From NCBI GenBank assembly GCA_009993005.1, contig JAACUH010000082.1, positions 1 to 37,382 on the forward strand: 37,382 bases of DNA, read 5' to 3'. The position numbers were made by a program, and so were the translations under genes. A model generated the notes under the pieces. That model saw only the letters and a program-made list of their open reading frames with translations. It made no database searches and was not told the origin of the DNA. Below are positions 26,642-35,602 of the stretch, piece after piece (the first letter of the stretch is position 1; each line of letters opens with the position of its first letter). The stretch is from Rhodobacterales bacterium. Its GTDB lineage: Bacteria > Pseudomonadota > Alphaproteobacteria > Rhodobacterales > Rhodobacteraceae.

Positions 26642-26684
26642 CGTCCGGCGCAACCGGACGCGGCGCCGCAGCCTGTCAGGCTGC
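26642..26684 (-). other. Two adjacent 7-bp hairpins between murI and argC
   Basis: CGTCCGG/CCGGACG (26642-26648 and 26654-26660, 5-nt loop) and GCAGCCT/AGGCTGC (26668-26674 and 26678-26684, 3-nt loop) are perfect stems. The second contains the murI stop codon. No T-tract follows on the minus strand. They may stabilise the murI mRNA end or weaken read-through into argC. Confidence 0.5.
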
Positions 26685-27488
26685 CTGAAACGTGATCCTG
26701 CGACGCAGGAACTGCGTGGCGCGGTTCGACACCGTGGCGGGGTTGCCCGAGGTGAGAAACAGGCTCTCGGTCCCCGGCCCGATCATGCCGGGCCGTCGGG
26801 TCAGGTAATCGGCGAGGCTTTCGGCCACGAGGTTCGCCTGCGAAAACACCTTGACCTGCGGGCCAAGCGCATCCTGGAACACCGCCTCCATCAGCGGATA
26901 ATGGGTGCAGCCCAGCACGGCTGCGTCGGGTTCGGGCATCTTGCGGCGCAGCGCATCGACATGGCTGCGCACCAGCGCCTCGGCGAGGATCAGGTCGCCC
27001 TCCTCGATCGCATCGACGACACCGCCGCAGGCCTGCCCTTCGACATCGACGCCGATCGCGCGGAAGGCCAGTTCGCGCTGAAAGGCGCGGCTCGCCACCG
27101 TGGCGGGCGTGGCAAAGAGCGCGACATGCTTGACCGCGACCTCGCGCGGGGGCGAATTGTCGCCCCATTGCCGTTCGGTCAGCGCCTCGATCAGCGGCAC
27201 GAACACGCCCAGCACGCGCTTGCCCTCTGGCACCCAGCTTTCCTGCATCCGGCGCAGGGCGGCCGCACTCGCCGTGTTGCAGGCAAGGATCACCAGATCG
27301 CACCCCGCATCGAACAGGCGCTGCGTTGCTGCGGTGGTCAGGTTGAAGATATCATCGGCGGTGCGCACGCCATAGGGCGCATGGGCATTGTCACCGAAAT
27401 AGACCAGCGGCACCTCGGGCAGCCTGCGGGCCACAGCATCCAGAACGGTCAGCCCCCCCAGCCCGCTATCGAATATCCCGACTGCCAT
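26676..27488 (-). CDS. murI: Glutamate racemase
   Basis: Makes D-glutamate for peptidoglycan from L-glutamate. It has 270 residues. The paired catalytic cysteines are Cys70 in LACNTAS and Cys194 in LGCTHYPLM, with FDSGLGG (6-12) at the substrate site and [11 protein letters not shown] (30-40). ATG 27488 is chosen because homologues begin MAVGIFDSG, although the frame is open upstream. Its first 23 bases overlap the end of the acyltransferase gene, suggesting co-transcription. Confidence 0.95.
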   Translation of the reverse strand: MAVGIFDSGLGGLTVLDAVARRLPEVPLVYFGDNAHAPYGVRTADDIFNLTTAATQRLFDAGCDLVILACNTASAAALRRMQESWVPEGKRVLGVFVPLIEALTERQWGDNSPPREVAVKHVALFATPATVASRAFQRELAFRAIGVDVEGQACGGVVDAIEEGDLILAEALVRSHVDALRRKMPEPDAAVLGCTHYPLMEAVFQDALGPQVKVFSQANLVAESLADYLTRRPGMIGPGTESLFLTSGNPATVSNRATQFLRRRITFQAA

Positions 27489-28371
27489 CTGCGCGACCCC
27501 TGTATTTCGCCTCGAATTCATGCCCCAGCCGATGCGTGTCAACGGGGCTTGGCGACAGGTCATACGTCGCCTTGCGCAGGAAATCCATCATCGCTTTGGG
27601 GTCGGAGCGATATCGCGCGAGCGTCTCTGCCGGAATCGGCTGGCCGATCACCACGCGCACCGGCGTGCCCACGCGGGCGCGAAACTCGCGCAGCAGCATG
27701 CCCAGGCGCAGGGTCGTATGCAGATGGCTGGCGAGTTGGAACAGCCGCGAATTGGCGCCTTCAAAGAACACCGGGACAACCACCGCCCCGGACCGGGTGA
27801 TCATCTTGGCGGTGAATGTCCGCCAACTCGGGTCCATCGGCGGGTCAAAGGGGCGCGCGGCGGTGGATACCGTGCCCCCCGGAAACACCCCCATCGCCCC
27901 GCCCGCGCCCAGATAGCGCAGCGCCTCGGCGCGGGTCTCGAGGTTCATCCGCGCCGCATCCTTGGTCTCGTCAAAGCAGATCGGCAGGATCACCCGGTCG
28001 AGGTCGGGCGCGCGGCGAAAGACCGAATTGGCAAGAACACGGAAGTCGCCCCCGCGGCGCGAGGACAGGATACGCCCCATCATCAGCCCGTCGAGGATAC
28101 CATAGGGGTGGTTGGCCACCACAATCACCGGCCCTTGCGACGGGATCGCGTCAAGCGAGCCTCCCACGATGTCAAGGGTGAGCCCGTAGCGCTCGCAGAT
28201 CACCTCCCAGAAATCGCGGCCCCGCGCGACCTCTTCGGCATAGCCCCTGGCCTTGCGAATGAGCTTGAGCCGGCCGGTCGCATTCTCGATCACCCGGATC
28301 ATGACGCGCCCGCCGCGGGTCACGGCACTGCTGGCATAGCTGATGTCGCGTGCAATCTGTCGTTGCCGCAT
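27466..28371 (-). CDS. Lysophospholipid acyltransferase family protein
   Basis: Membrane-associated acyltransferase of 301 residues, related to PlsC/OlsA-like enzymes that transfer an acyl group to a lysolipid. The catalytic motif is NHPYGILDG, with His88 and Asp94 in an H-x5-D arrangement seen in one branch of the family. GVFPGGTVS (about 160-168) is the equivalent of the glycerol-phosphate-binding block. The acceptor could be lysophosphatidate or lyso-ornithine lipid and cannot be decided. It appears to be the first gene of a run through murI, and possibly argC-ccmE, on the minus strand. Confidence 0.82.
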   Translation of the reverse strand: MRQRQIARDISYASSAVTRGGRVMIRVIENATGRLKLIRKARGYAEEVARGRDFWEVICERYGLTLDIVGGSLDAIPSQGPVIVVANHPYGILDGLMMGRILSSRRGGDFRVLANSVFRRAPDLDRVILPICFDETKDAARMNLETRAEALRYLGAGGAMGVFPGGTVSTAARPFDPPMDPSWRTFTAKMITRSGAVVVPVFFEGANSRLFQLASHLHTTLRLGMLLREFRARVGTPVRVVIGQPIPAETLARYRSDPKAMMDFLRKATYDLSPSPVDTHRLGHEFEAKYRGRADGSRDIR

Positions 28372-28480
28372 GTCAACTCCGAATGGTCACGTTTGTCGTC
28401 CTTGTCTTAGGGCATGGAGGTCTGGATATCCAGTAAACATGACGATCTCGTAACTGTTTCATGTCGCGCCACGGCCAGGG

Positions 28481-31400
28481 TCACCCTGCCGCCCGCTGCA
28501 TGGCGGGCGGGTTGCGCAACTGGTCCAGCAGGGCCAGCCGCCGGGCGGCGGCCTTTTCGGCGTTGGCCTGCTTGACCGGGCCGAACCCCTTGATCGACAA
28601 GGGCAACAGCGCAAGAGACAGCGCCGCGTCATGCACCGCCGGGTCCACGCCGGCGGCGATCCGGGTCATGTCGGATTCGTATTGGGCCACCAGCGCCCGC
28701 TCCATCCGCCGCTCGGCACTGCGGCCAAAGGGGTCAAGCGAGGTGCCGCGCAGCCCCTTCATCGCCGCCAGCAGGCGGAACAGCGGCACGACCCAGCCGC
28801 CAAAGGCGCGTTTGCGCGGCCGCCCGTCCGGCCCCTTGCCCGCAAGGAACGGCGGGGCGAGATGCCAGGTGAGGCGCAGATCGCCGCCAAAGGCTGCCGC
28901 GGCCTTGGCGCGGGTCTCAAGATGCAGGCGGGCGACCTCGTATTCATCCTTGGCGGCGAGCAGCTTGTGATAGCCGCGCGCGACCGCCTCCTGCAGCGCG
29001 GGATCGTCAAACAGCGCGACCAGGGCGCGGTAACGGGCGGCGAGCGCCGCATCCTGATAGGCGGTCAGATGCGCGGCACGGTAGGCAATGACCTCGGCCA
29101 GGGACGCCGTTGGCGGGTCTTGCGGCCCGTCAGCCGCCTCGGGGCAGAGCAGCGCATAGCGGCCCAGTTCGAACGCCCGCAGGTTGGCCGCAACCGCCGC
29201 GCCGTTGAGGCGGATCGCCTGTGTGATCGCCGCGTGGGAGAGCGGGATCGCGCCCTGTTGCCAGGCGGCACCAAAGACCATCATGTTGGAATAGATCGTG
29301 TCGCCCATCCAGCGCGACGCCAGCGCCGTCGCGTCGAACACGACCAGCCCGTCGTGCAGCCGCGCCGCGAGGGCCAGCCGCATCTGCGACCCCGGCAGGC
29401 GGAACGCCGGATCACGGGTGAATGCCCCTGTCACCGTCTCATGGCCGTTGACGACCCCGGTCGATCGGCCCCGGCGCATCAGCCCAAGGGTTTGCGCGCC
29501 GGCGCTGACCACAAGATCCCCGCCGATCAGCGCGTCGCATTCACCGACAGAGACGCGGATGGCATTTATATCAGAGGGTTGTGGCGCGATCCTGCAGTGG
29601 ATATGCACCGCGCCCCCCTTTTGCGCGAGGCCGGCCATCTCGATCATGCCGACGCCGCGCCCATCGAGATGCGCGGCCATGGCCAGCACCGCGCCGATGG
29701 TCACCACGCCAGTGCCGCCGATCCCGGTGATGACGATGTTATGGGCGCGCTCCAGCGGCTTCAGGGCAGGCAGCGGCATCTCGGGAAGCGTGACCTCCTC
29801 CTGCGCGGTCCGGCGCGGCGTGGCCCCCGCGACGGTGACGAAGGACGGGCAGAAGCCCTTGAGACAGCTCAGATCCTTGTTGCAGGCCGACTGGTCGATG
29901 GCGCGCTTGCGGCCCAGTTCCGTCTCTTGCGGCACGATCGCCACACAGTTCGACTGCACCCCGCAATCGCCACATCCCTCGCAGACATCGGTGTTGATGA
30001 AAACGCGGGTGTCGGGGTCGGGATATTGCCCCTTCTTGCGCCGGCGCCGTTTTTCCGCGGCGCAGGTCTGCACATAAACAATGGCCGATACGCCCTTGAC
30101 CTTGCTCAATCTTTCTTGAACCATAGCCAGATTGTCGCGGGTGTCGATGGTGATCCCCGGCGGAAAGGCGGCAAGGTCGAGCCCCTCCTTGGGGTCATGG
30201 ACCAGCGCCACGTCCCGCAGCCCCATGGCCAGAAGTTCGCGGCAGATCCGGTCGGCCGACAGGCCGCCATCATTGCCCTGACCGCCGGTCATCGCCACCG
30301 CGTCGTTGAACAGGATCTTGTAGGTGATGTCGGTGCCCGCCATCAGCGCAAAGCGGATCGCGAGCAGCCCGGAATGGTTGTAGGTGCCGTCACCCATGTT
30401 CTGGAACACATGCCCGCGCGTCGAAAACGGCGCCTCGCCCACCCAGTTCGCGCCCTCGCCCCCCATGTGGGTGAGGCCGACGGTGCCACGATCCATCCAC
30501 AGCGCCATGGTGTGGCAGCCGATGCCCGCCTGCGCCCGCGCGCCATCGGGCACGACGGTCGATGTGTTGTGCGGGCATCCGGCGCAGAAATAGGGCAGCC
30601 GGGCGGCCAGGTCGGGCGTGTTGTCGGCCTGCCGGGCGGCGGTGATCTCGGCCAGCGCGGCCCGCAGACGCGGGGTGGCGCAGCCTTCGTCACACAGGAT
30701 CTCGCCGAGCCTTTGCGCGATCGTGACGGGATCGAGGCTCATCGCCACGGGAAAGAGCACCGGGGCATCCGGACCGCCGCGTGTGCCGCCCCAGACCCGC
30801 CGCCCGCGCCGGTCGTCAAACAGCGCCTCCTTGATCTGGACCTCGATCAGCTTGCGCTTTTCCTCGACCACCACGATCAGGTCGAGCCCTTCGGCCCAAG
30901 CGTGGAACCCCTGCATGTCGAGCGGCCAGACCTGCCCGACCTTGTAGGTCGTCAGGCCCATCCGCTCGGCCGCTGCGGCGTCGATCCCCAGCAGGTCGAG
31001 CGCGTGGACAAGGTCGAGCCAGTTCTTGCCCGCCGCGACAAGACCGATCCGCGCGCCGGGCCGGCCCCAGACCCGCCGGTCGATCCCGTTGGCGCGGGCA
31101 AAGGCCTCGGCCGCGCGGCGCTTGGGCCCGACCAGCCGCGCCTCCTGCGGGATCCAGTGGTCGCCCAGCCGGATGTTCAGCCCGCCTTCGGGCAGCGCGA
31201 TGTCGGGCCGCACAAAACGCATCCGGTCGGGCCGGCCATCGACGACCGCCGTCGCCTCGACCGTGTCCTTCATCAGCTTGAGACCGGCCCAGAGCCCGCT
31301 GTAGCGCGACAGGGCAAAGGCATAGAGGCCGAAATCGAGGATCTCCTGCACGCCGGCCGGGGAAATCACCGACATCGACGCATCGACCAGCGCCCAGTCC

Positions 31401-31876
31401 GACTGGTGGCAGGTGGTCGAGCTTTCGCCGGTATGATCGTCGCCCATCGCCATGACGACGCCTCCATGCGGCGCGGTGCCGGCCATGTTGGCGTGGCGCA
31501 TCACATCGCCGGACCGGTCCACCCCCGGCCCCTTGCCATACCAGAGTGCAAAGACACCGTCATGGCGCCCCTCACCGCCCAGACCCGCCTTTTGCGTGCC
31601 CCAGCAGGCGGTTGCGGCGAGATCTTCGTTCAGCCCCGGCTGGAAGAGCACCTGCGCGGCGTCGAGCACATCCCGGGCGCGGGTCATCTGCATGTCAACC
31701 GCGCCCAGCGGCGAGCCGCGATAGCCCGAGACAAAGCCCGCCGTATCCAGCCCCGCCGCCCGGTCGCGCGCCTGCTGCATCAGCATCAGCCGCACCAGCG
31801 CCTGCGTGCCATTCAGCAGCACGCTGGTGCGGCTCAGGTCATAGCGGTCGGTCAGGCTGATGTCCGGCTTGCCCAT
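28481..31876 (-). CDS. Indolepyruvate ferredoxin oxidoreductase (fused alpha-beta)
   Basis: Thiamine-diphosphate and iron-sulfur enzyme that oxidatively decarboxylates aryl pyruvates to aryl-acetyl-CoA. It has 1131 residues and fuses the IorA and IorB parts, as usual in proteobacteria. The N-terminal half holds the pyruvate-binding and TPP domains (FVSGYRGSPLGAVD near 48-61; QNMGDGTYNHSGLLA). A ferredoxin-like segment has DVCEGCGDCGVQSNC followed by Cys-rich CNKDLSCLKGFCP. The IorB part has ITGIGGTGVVTIGAVLAMA and MAGLAQKGGAVHIH. GGGGAGGCAGGAC precedes the ATG. It is divergent from the LysR gene across 156 bp. In roseobacters such enzymes feed phenylacetyl-CoA pathways. Confidence 0.94.
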   Translation of the reverse strand: MGKPDISLTDRYDLSRTSVLLNGTQALVRLMLMQQARDRAAGLDTAGFVSGYRGSPLGAVDMQMTRARDVLDAAQVLFQPGLNEDLAATACWGTQKAGLGGEGRHDGVFALWYGKGPGVDRSGDVMRHANMAGTAPHGGVVMAMGDDHTGESSTTCHQSDWALVDASMSVISPAGVQEILDFGLYAFALSRYSGLWAGLKLMKDTVEATAVVDGRPDRMRFVRPDIALPEGGLNIRLGDHWIPQEARLVGPKRRAAEAFARANGIDRRVWGRPGARIGLVAAGKNWLDLVHALDLLGIDAAAAERMGLTTYKVGQVWPLDMQGFHAWAEGLDLIVVVEEKRKLIEVQIKEALFDDRRGRRVWGGTRGGPDAPVLFPVAMSLDPVTIAQRLGEILCDEGCATPRLRAALAEITAARQADNTPDLAARLPYFCAGCPHNTSTVVPDGARAQAGIGCHTMALWMDRGTVGLTHMGGEGANWVGEAPFSTRGHVFQNMGDGTYNHSGLLAIRFALMAGTDITYKILFNDAVAMTGGQGNDGGLSADRICRELLAMGLRDVALVHDPKEGLDLAAFPPGITIDTRDNLAMVQERLSKVKGVSAIVYVQTCAAEKRRRRKKGQYPDPDTRVFINTDVCEGCGDCGVQSNCVAIVPQETELGRKRAIDQSACNKDLSCLKGFCPSFVTVAGATPRRTAQEEVTLPEMPLPALKPLERAHNIVITGIGGTGVVTIGAVLAMAAHLDGRGVGMIEMAGLAQKGGAVHIHCRIAPQPSDINAIRVSVGECDALIGGDLVVSAGAQTLGLMRRGRSTGVVNGHETVTGAFTRDPAFRLPGSQMRLALAARLHDGLVVFDATALASRWMGDTIYSNMMVFGAAWQQGAIPLSHAAITQAIRLNGAAVAANLRAFELGRYALLCPEAADGPQDPPTASLAEVIAYRAAHLTAYQDAALAARYRALVALFDDPALQEAVARGYHKLLAAKDEYEVARLHLETRAKAAAAFGGDLRLTWHLAPPFLAGKGPDGRPRKRAFGGWVVPLFRLLAAMKGLRGTSLDPFGRSAERRMERALVAQYESDMTRIAAGVDPAVHDAALSLALLPLSIKGFGPVKQANAEKAAARRLALLDQLRNPPAMQRAAG

Positions 31877-31950
31877 CTGTCCTGCCTCCCCGCAGCCAAG
31901 ATCGCCTCTGGAGTATAGGTCAAAAATGCTGACCGAAAAACGATATTAAA

Positions 31951-31979
31951 CTGACATGACCCTTTGTCTCCGTCATAAT
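31951..31979 (+). promoter_or_regulatory. Promoter of the LysR-type regulator gene
   Basis: CTGACA (31951-31956), a 17-bp spacer and CATAAT (31974-31979), each matching five of six consensus bases. The predicted start is near 31986, giving a leader of about 47 nt before ATG 32033. Confidence 0.6.
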
Positions 31980-32032
31980 CCTCAGCGTAAGAACCGCAAA
32001 CTGTGAGCGGTAACAAATTTCGGGGTCAAACC

Positions 32033-32944
32033 ATGATGGACTGGGACAAGCTGCGGATCTTTCACGCGGTCGCCGATGCCGGCAGCCTCACCCATGCCGG
32101 TGACAGCCTGCACCTGTCGCAATCGGCGGTTAGCCGACAGATCCGCGCGCTCGAGGAATCGCTCAACACCACCCTGTTCCACCGCCATGCGCGGGGTCTG
32201 ATTCTCACCGAGCAGGGCGAATTGCTGTTCGAGGCGACGCGGTCGATCAACAGACGGCTCGAGACCACCGCCGCACGCATCCGCGACAGCGAGGAAGAGG
32301 TGTTCGGCCATCTGCGCGTCACGACCACCACAGGCTTCGGCACGCTCTGGCTCGCCCCGCGGCTGCCCAAGCTGTTCGAGCGCTACCCCGAGCTCAAGAT
32401 CGACCTGATGCTCGAGGAGCGCGTGCTCGACCTGCCGATGCGCGAGGCCGATGTCGCCATCCGCATGAAGGAGCCCTCGCAGGCCGACCTGATCCGCAAG
32501 CGGCTGATGGGGATCAAGATGCGGCTTTACGCAACGCAGGCTTACCTTGACGGCCGCGCCAGGCTGGAGCAGGTCGAGGATATCTCGGCACATCGGCTGA
32601 TCTGCCAGAACCCCGCATCGGCGCAGGTTTCTGCAGGGGCGGCGATGGTGCAGCACCTGATCGCACAGGACATCACGTCGATGCTGACGGTGAACAACTA
32701 TTTCGGCGTGCTGCAGGCCGTGCTCAACAATCTGGGCGTGGGCGTGCTGCCCGACTACGTGACCGAGGATTTTCCCGACCTTGTGCGCGTGCTGCCCGAT
32801 TTCGAAAGCGGCGATGTGCCGGTGTTTCTCGCCTATCCCGAAGAGTTGCGCCAGTCCAAGCGGATCTCGGCCTTCCGCGACTTTGTGCAGGAAGAGGTCA
32901 TTGCCCATCGCCGCCGGATCCGCGACGCGGTCGAAACGTCCTGA
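32033..32944 (+). CDS. LysR-type transcriptional regulator, LsrB/VtlR-like
   Basis: DNA-binding regulator of 303 residues. The winged helix-turn-helix is about 4-62 (LTHAGDSLHLSQSAVSRQIR near 19-38), followed by a type 2 periplasmic-binding-like effector domain. The opening MDWDKLRIFHAVADAGS and the HRHARGLILTEQGELL block closely match what I recall of LsrB of Sinorhizobium and VtlR of Brucella. Those regulators control envelope and redox functions and activate an AbcR small RNA. GGGG sits 7 nt before ATG 32033; ATG 32036 is equally possible. A probable small RNA lies directly downstream, which strengthens the analogy. The effector is unknown. Confidence 0.88.
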   Translation: MMDWDKLRIFHAVADAGSLTHAGDSLHLSQSAVSRQIRALEESLNTTLFHRHARGLILTEQGELLFEATRSINRRLETTAARIRDSEEEVFGHLRVTTTTGFGTLWLAPRLPKLFERYPELKIDLMLEERVLDLPMREADVAIRMKEPSQADLIRKRLMGIKMRLYATQAYLDGRARLEQVEDISAHRLICQNPASAQVSAGAAMVQHLIAQDITSMLTVNNYFGVLQAVLNNLGVGVLPDYVTEDFPDLVRVLPDFESGDVPVFLAYPEELRQSKRISAFRDFVQEEVIAHRRRIRDAVETS

Positions 32945-32958
32945 CCTGCCGCACAGCC

Positions 32959-32973
32959 ATGCACAAGGTGCAT
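32959..32973. promoter_or_regulatory. Palindromic T-N11-A box (LysR-type binding site candidate)
   Basis: ATGCACAAGGTGCAT is a perfect 6-bp inverted repeat with a 3-base centre and contains the T-N11-A core typical of LysR-family sites. It starts 14 bp after the LysR stop and is centred about 75 bp before the predicted small-RNA start, close to the usual activator position. Confidence 0.55.
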
Positions 32974-33005
32974 ATCAGCCTTGCTCGTTCAGCCGGCCTT
33001 TTCCC

Positions 33006-33034
33006 TTGATCGGTCACAGGCTGCTGCCTATTTC
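33006..33034 (+). promoter_or_regulatory. Possible small-RNA promoter
   Basis: TTGATC (33006-33011), a 17-bp spacer and TATTTC (33029-33034). The match is four and three of six positions, weak enough to need an activator. The predicted start is near 33041. Confidence 0.4.
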
Positions 33035-33040
33035 AGCAAC

Positions 33041-33121
33041 CGAAGGCGATGATGCTTTGACGCTCATCATCTTCATACCTCCCTGTTGGACTTAGCCGGG
33101 CCTCGTGCCCGGCTTTTTTTT
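33041..33121 (+). ncRNA. Candidate AbcR-like trans-acting small RNA
   Basis: A transcript of about 80 nt is predicted between a promoter-like element and a strong intrinsic terminator. It would fold into a 5' hairpin (GATGATG 33048-33054 with CATCATC 33065-33071), an unpaired linker containing ACCTCCC (33077-33083), and the terminator hairpin. CCTCC is complementary to the Shine-Dalgarno core GGAGG, the seed type used by AbcR RNAs of Rhizobiales and by several Rhodobacter small RNAs. Its position just after an LsrB/VtlR-like gene matches the abcR-vtlR neighbourhood. The start is inferred. Homology to AbcR by sequence is not shown; alternatively it could be the 3' UTR of the LysR mRNA. Confidence 0.6.
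33094..33121 (+). terminator. Strong rho-independent terminator
   Basis: AGCCGGGC (33094-33101), CTCGT loop, GCCCGGCT (33107-33114), then a run of eight T (33114-33121). This is the clearest intrinsic terminator in the window. It lies 150 bp after the LysR stop, which suggests it ends a separate short RNA as well as any LysR read-through. Confidence 0.93.
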
Positions 33122-33371
33122 GGCCTCAACGCATTTGTCAATGCGATGCCCGGGGCCCGCGCCTTGTGGCTTCATCGCGCCCGAAGGGGATGACCGATCA
33201 TCACGTCACCTTTCCCCCGGGCCCTTCAGCTTCAATTTCGCCAGCAATTCGGGCAGAAATGGCCATGTCGCCTGGCAAGGCACCGGCATTTCAGCACGCG
33301 TCAGCCTGCCGCGCCCCTTTCCACCAACCCAGGGCTGCCGTAAAGACCACGCCAAACAGGGGAAACGGACC
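33122..33371 (+). other. purL upstream region, no gene seen
   Basis: This is the rest of the 427-bp gap between the LysR gene and purL. It holds a short hairpin CGCATT-TGTC-AATGCG (33130-33145) and the purL ribosome binding site AGGGGA (33358-33363). A frame continuous with purL is open through it, but lacks a good start and looks non-coding. I see no purine or other known riboswitch and no clear promoter. Confidence 0.5.
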
Positions 33372-35555
33372 ATGACCGAGCCAGACATCACGCCCGACCT
33401 GATCGCTGCACATGGGCTCAAACCCGATGAATACGCGCGCATCCTCGAGATCCTGGGCCGGGTCCCGACCTATACCGAACTGGGCATCTTCTCGGCCATG
33501 TGGAACGAGCATTGTTCCTACAAATCGTCCAGGAAATGGCTGCGCACCTTGCCCACCACCGGCCCGCAGGTGATCTGCGGCCCGGGAGAGAATGCGGGCG
33601 TGGTCGATATCGGCGACGATGACAACGGTGTCAGGCAGGCGCTGGTGTTCAAGATGGAGAGCCACAACCACCCCTCCTATATCGAGCCCTATCAGGGCGC
33701 CGCGACCGGCGTCGGCGGCATCCTGCGCGACGTGTTCACCATGGGCGCACGCCCCATCGCCGCAATGAACGCGCTGAGCTTTGGTGAGCCGTCGCACCCG
33801 AAAACCCGCCAGCTTGTCGCGGGTGTGGTCGCCGGCGTGGGCGGCTACGGCAACTGTTTCGGCGTGCCGACCGTGGGCGGCGAGGTCCGCTTTCACCGCT
33901 CCTACAATGGCAATTGTCTGGTGAATGCCTTTGCCGCCGGCCTCGCTGACGCGGACAAGATCTTCTATTCCGCCGCCTCCGGTGTCGGCATGCCGGTGGT
34001 CTATCTGGGCGCCAGGACCGGCCGCGACGGTGTGGGCGGCGCCACCATGGCCAGCGCCGAATTCGACGACACGATCGAGGAAAAACGCCCGACGGTGCAG
34101 GTGGGCGACCCCTTTACCGAAAAACGCCTGATGGAGGCCTGTCTCGAACTGATGCAGACTGGCGCCGTGATCTCGATCCAGGACATGGGCGCCGCGGGCC
34201 TGACCTGTTCGGCGGTCGAAATGGGCGACAAGGGCGGGCTCGGCATAAGGTTGCAACTCGACGACGTGCCGCAGCGCGAAACCGGCATGACCGCCTACGA
34301 GATGATGTTGTCCGAAAGCCAGGAGCGGATGCTGATGGTCCTGCGGCCCGAGAAGGAGGCCGAGGCGCGCGCGGTTTTCGACAAGTGGGACCTCGACTTC
34401 GCCATCGTGGGCGAGACCATCGCCGAGGACCGCTTCATCATCCTGCATGGCAACGTGGTCAAGGCAGACCTGCCGCTCGCCACGCTCGCAGGCTCCGCCC
34501 CCGAATACGACCGCCCCTGGGTCGAAACCCCGCGGCCGGGCCCCCTGTCCCGCATGCCCGAGATCGCGCCCATCGCCGCGCTCACCGCCCTGATCCAGAG
34601 CCCCAGCTACGCGCACAAGGCCTGGGTGTGGGAACAATACGACAGCCAGGTGATGGCCGACACCGTGCGCGCACCCGGCCTCGGCGCGGGCGTGGTGCGG
34701 GTGCACGGCACGCCCAAACTGCTCGCCTTCACCTCGGATGTGACCCCGCGCTACGTCAAGGCCAACCCGTTCGAGGGCGGCAAGCAGGCGGTGGCCGAAG
34801 CGTTCCGCAACCTCTGCGCCGTCGGCGCGCGCCCGCTGGCCGCGACCGACAACCTCAACTTCGGCAATCCCGAAAAGCCCGAGATCATGGGCCAGTTCGT
34901 CGGCGCGCTGAAAGGCATCGGCGCCGCCTGCCTCGCGCTCGACATGCCGATCGTGTCGGGCAATGTCTCGCTTTACAACGAAACCGACGGTCAGGGCATC
35001 CTGCCCACGCCCACCATCGGCGCGGTCGGCCTGATCGACCATGCGGCTGACCTGATCGCGGGCCAACCGCAAGAGGGCGATGTGGCGCTGCTGATCGGCG
35101 CGCTCACCCCCGGCCGCGAACATCTGGGCCAAAGCGCCCTGCTGGCCGAGGCCTTCGGGATCGAGGAGGGCGACGCTCCGCCCGTGGACCTCGCGACCGA
35201 ACGCCTTCACGGCGACTTCATCCGCGCGAACCGCGCCCATATCCGGGCCTGCACCGACCTGTCCGACGGCGGCCTCGCCCTCGCCGCCTTCGAGATGGCG
35301 AGCGGCGCCGGGGTCGGCGTCACCCTGCCCGGCCTGACCACCGAGGCGCTCTTTGCCGAGGATCAGGCGCGCTACCTTGTCGCCTGCGACGAAGCCGGGG
35401 CCGAGGCGCTGCGCGCCGCCGGCACGGCCGCAGGCGTCCCGGTCACAATCCTGGGCCATTTCGGCGGCCGCGACATCACCCTGGGCGGCGACAGCGCCCC
35501 GCTGGCCCCGCTCACGCAGATCTACCGCAGCAGCTTTGCCACCGCCGTAGGCTAG
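33372..35555 (+). CDS. purL: Phosphoribosylformylglycinamidine synthase subunit II
   Basis: ATP-dependent amidation of formylglycinamide ribotide, the fourth step of purine synthesis, in complex with PurS and PurQ. It has 727 residues, the small three-subunit type. The PurL/AIRS-fold signatures are [11 protein letters not shown] (about 42-52), [21 protein letters not shown] (starting near 96) and [17 protein letters not shown] near 217-233. [18 protein letters not shown] segment lies in the second half, with [14 protein letters not shown] near the C-terminal domain. AGGGGA lies 8 nt before ATG 33372. bolA and grxD follow on the same strand; purS and purQ are not in the window. Confidence 0.97.
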   Translation: MTEPDITPDLIAAHGLKPDEYARILEILGRVPTYTELGIFSAMWNEHCSYKSSRKWLRTLPTTGPQVICGPGENAGVVDIGDDDNGVRQALVFKMESHNHPSYIEPYQGAATGVGGILRDVFTMGARPIAAMNALSFGEPSHPKTRQLVAGVVAGVGGYGNCFGVPTVGGEVRFHRSYNGNCLVNAFAAGLADADKIFYSAASGVGMPVVYLGARTGRDGVGGATMASAEFDDTIEEKRPTVQVGDPFTEKRLMEACLELMQTGAVISIQDMGAAGLTCSAVEMGDKGGLGIRLQLDDVPQRETGMTAYEMMLSESQERMLMVLRPEKEAEARAVFDKWDLDFAIVGETIAEDRFIILHGNVVKADLPLATLAGSAPEYDRPWVETPRPGPLSRMPEIAPIAALTALIQSPSYAHKAWVWEQYDSQVMADTVRAPGLGAGVVRVHGTPKLLAFTSDVTPRYVKANPFEGGKQAVAEAFRNLCAVGARPLAATDNLNFGNPEKPEIMGQFVGALKGIGAACLALDMPIVSGNVSLYNETDGQGILPTPTIGAVGLIDHAADLIAGQPQEGDVALLIGALTPGREHLGQSALLAEAFGIEEGDAPPVDLATERLHGDFIRANRAHIRACTDLSDGGLALAAFEMASGAGVGVTLPGLTTEALFAEDQARYLVACDEAGAEALRAAGTAAGVPVTILGHFGGRDITLGGDSAPLAPLTQIYRSSFATAVG

Positions 35556-35579
35556 GCACCGCGCCCCGCTTCATCTTGC

Positions 35580-35602
35580 CACAAATATCCTCGGGGGGAG
35601 GC
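35580..35602 (+). repeat. Intergenic motif, copy C
   Basis: CACAAATATCCTCGGG followed by GGGAGGC, starting 24 nt after the purL stop. It is related to the motifs after gpt (3473-3494) and lexA (14997-15018), with one extra base. Confidence 0.65.

Noticed and set aside
28631-31918. Open frame of 1095 codons on the plus strand
   Set aside because: It mirrors the indolepyruvate oxidoreductase gene. Composition is dominated by Arg/His/Gly/Pro/Gln, with no domain or membrane pattern. Long antisense frames are common in high-GC DNA.
33122-33371. Purine riboswitch or N-terminal extension of PurL
   Set aside because: No conserved purine-aptamer pattern is visible. The in-frame upstream sequence lacks a start with a ribosome binding site and looks non-coding.
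33291-35459. Open frame of 722 codons on the minus strand
   Set aside because: Antisense to purL, with the same shadow composition and no motif.
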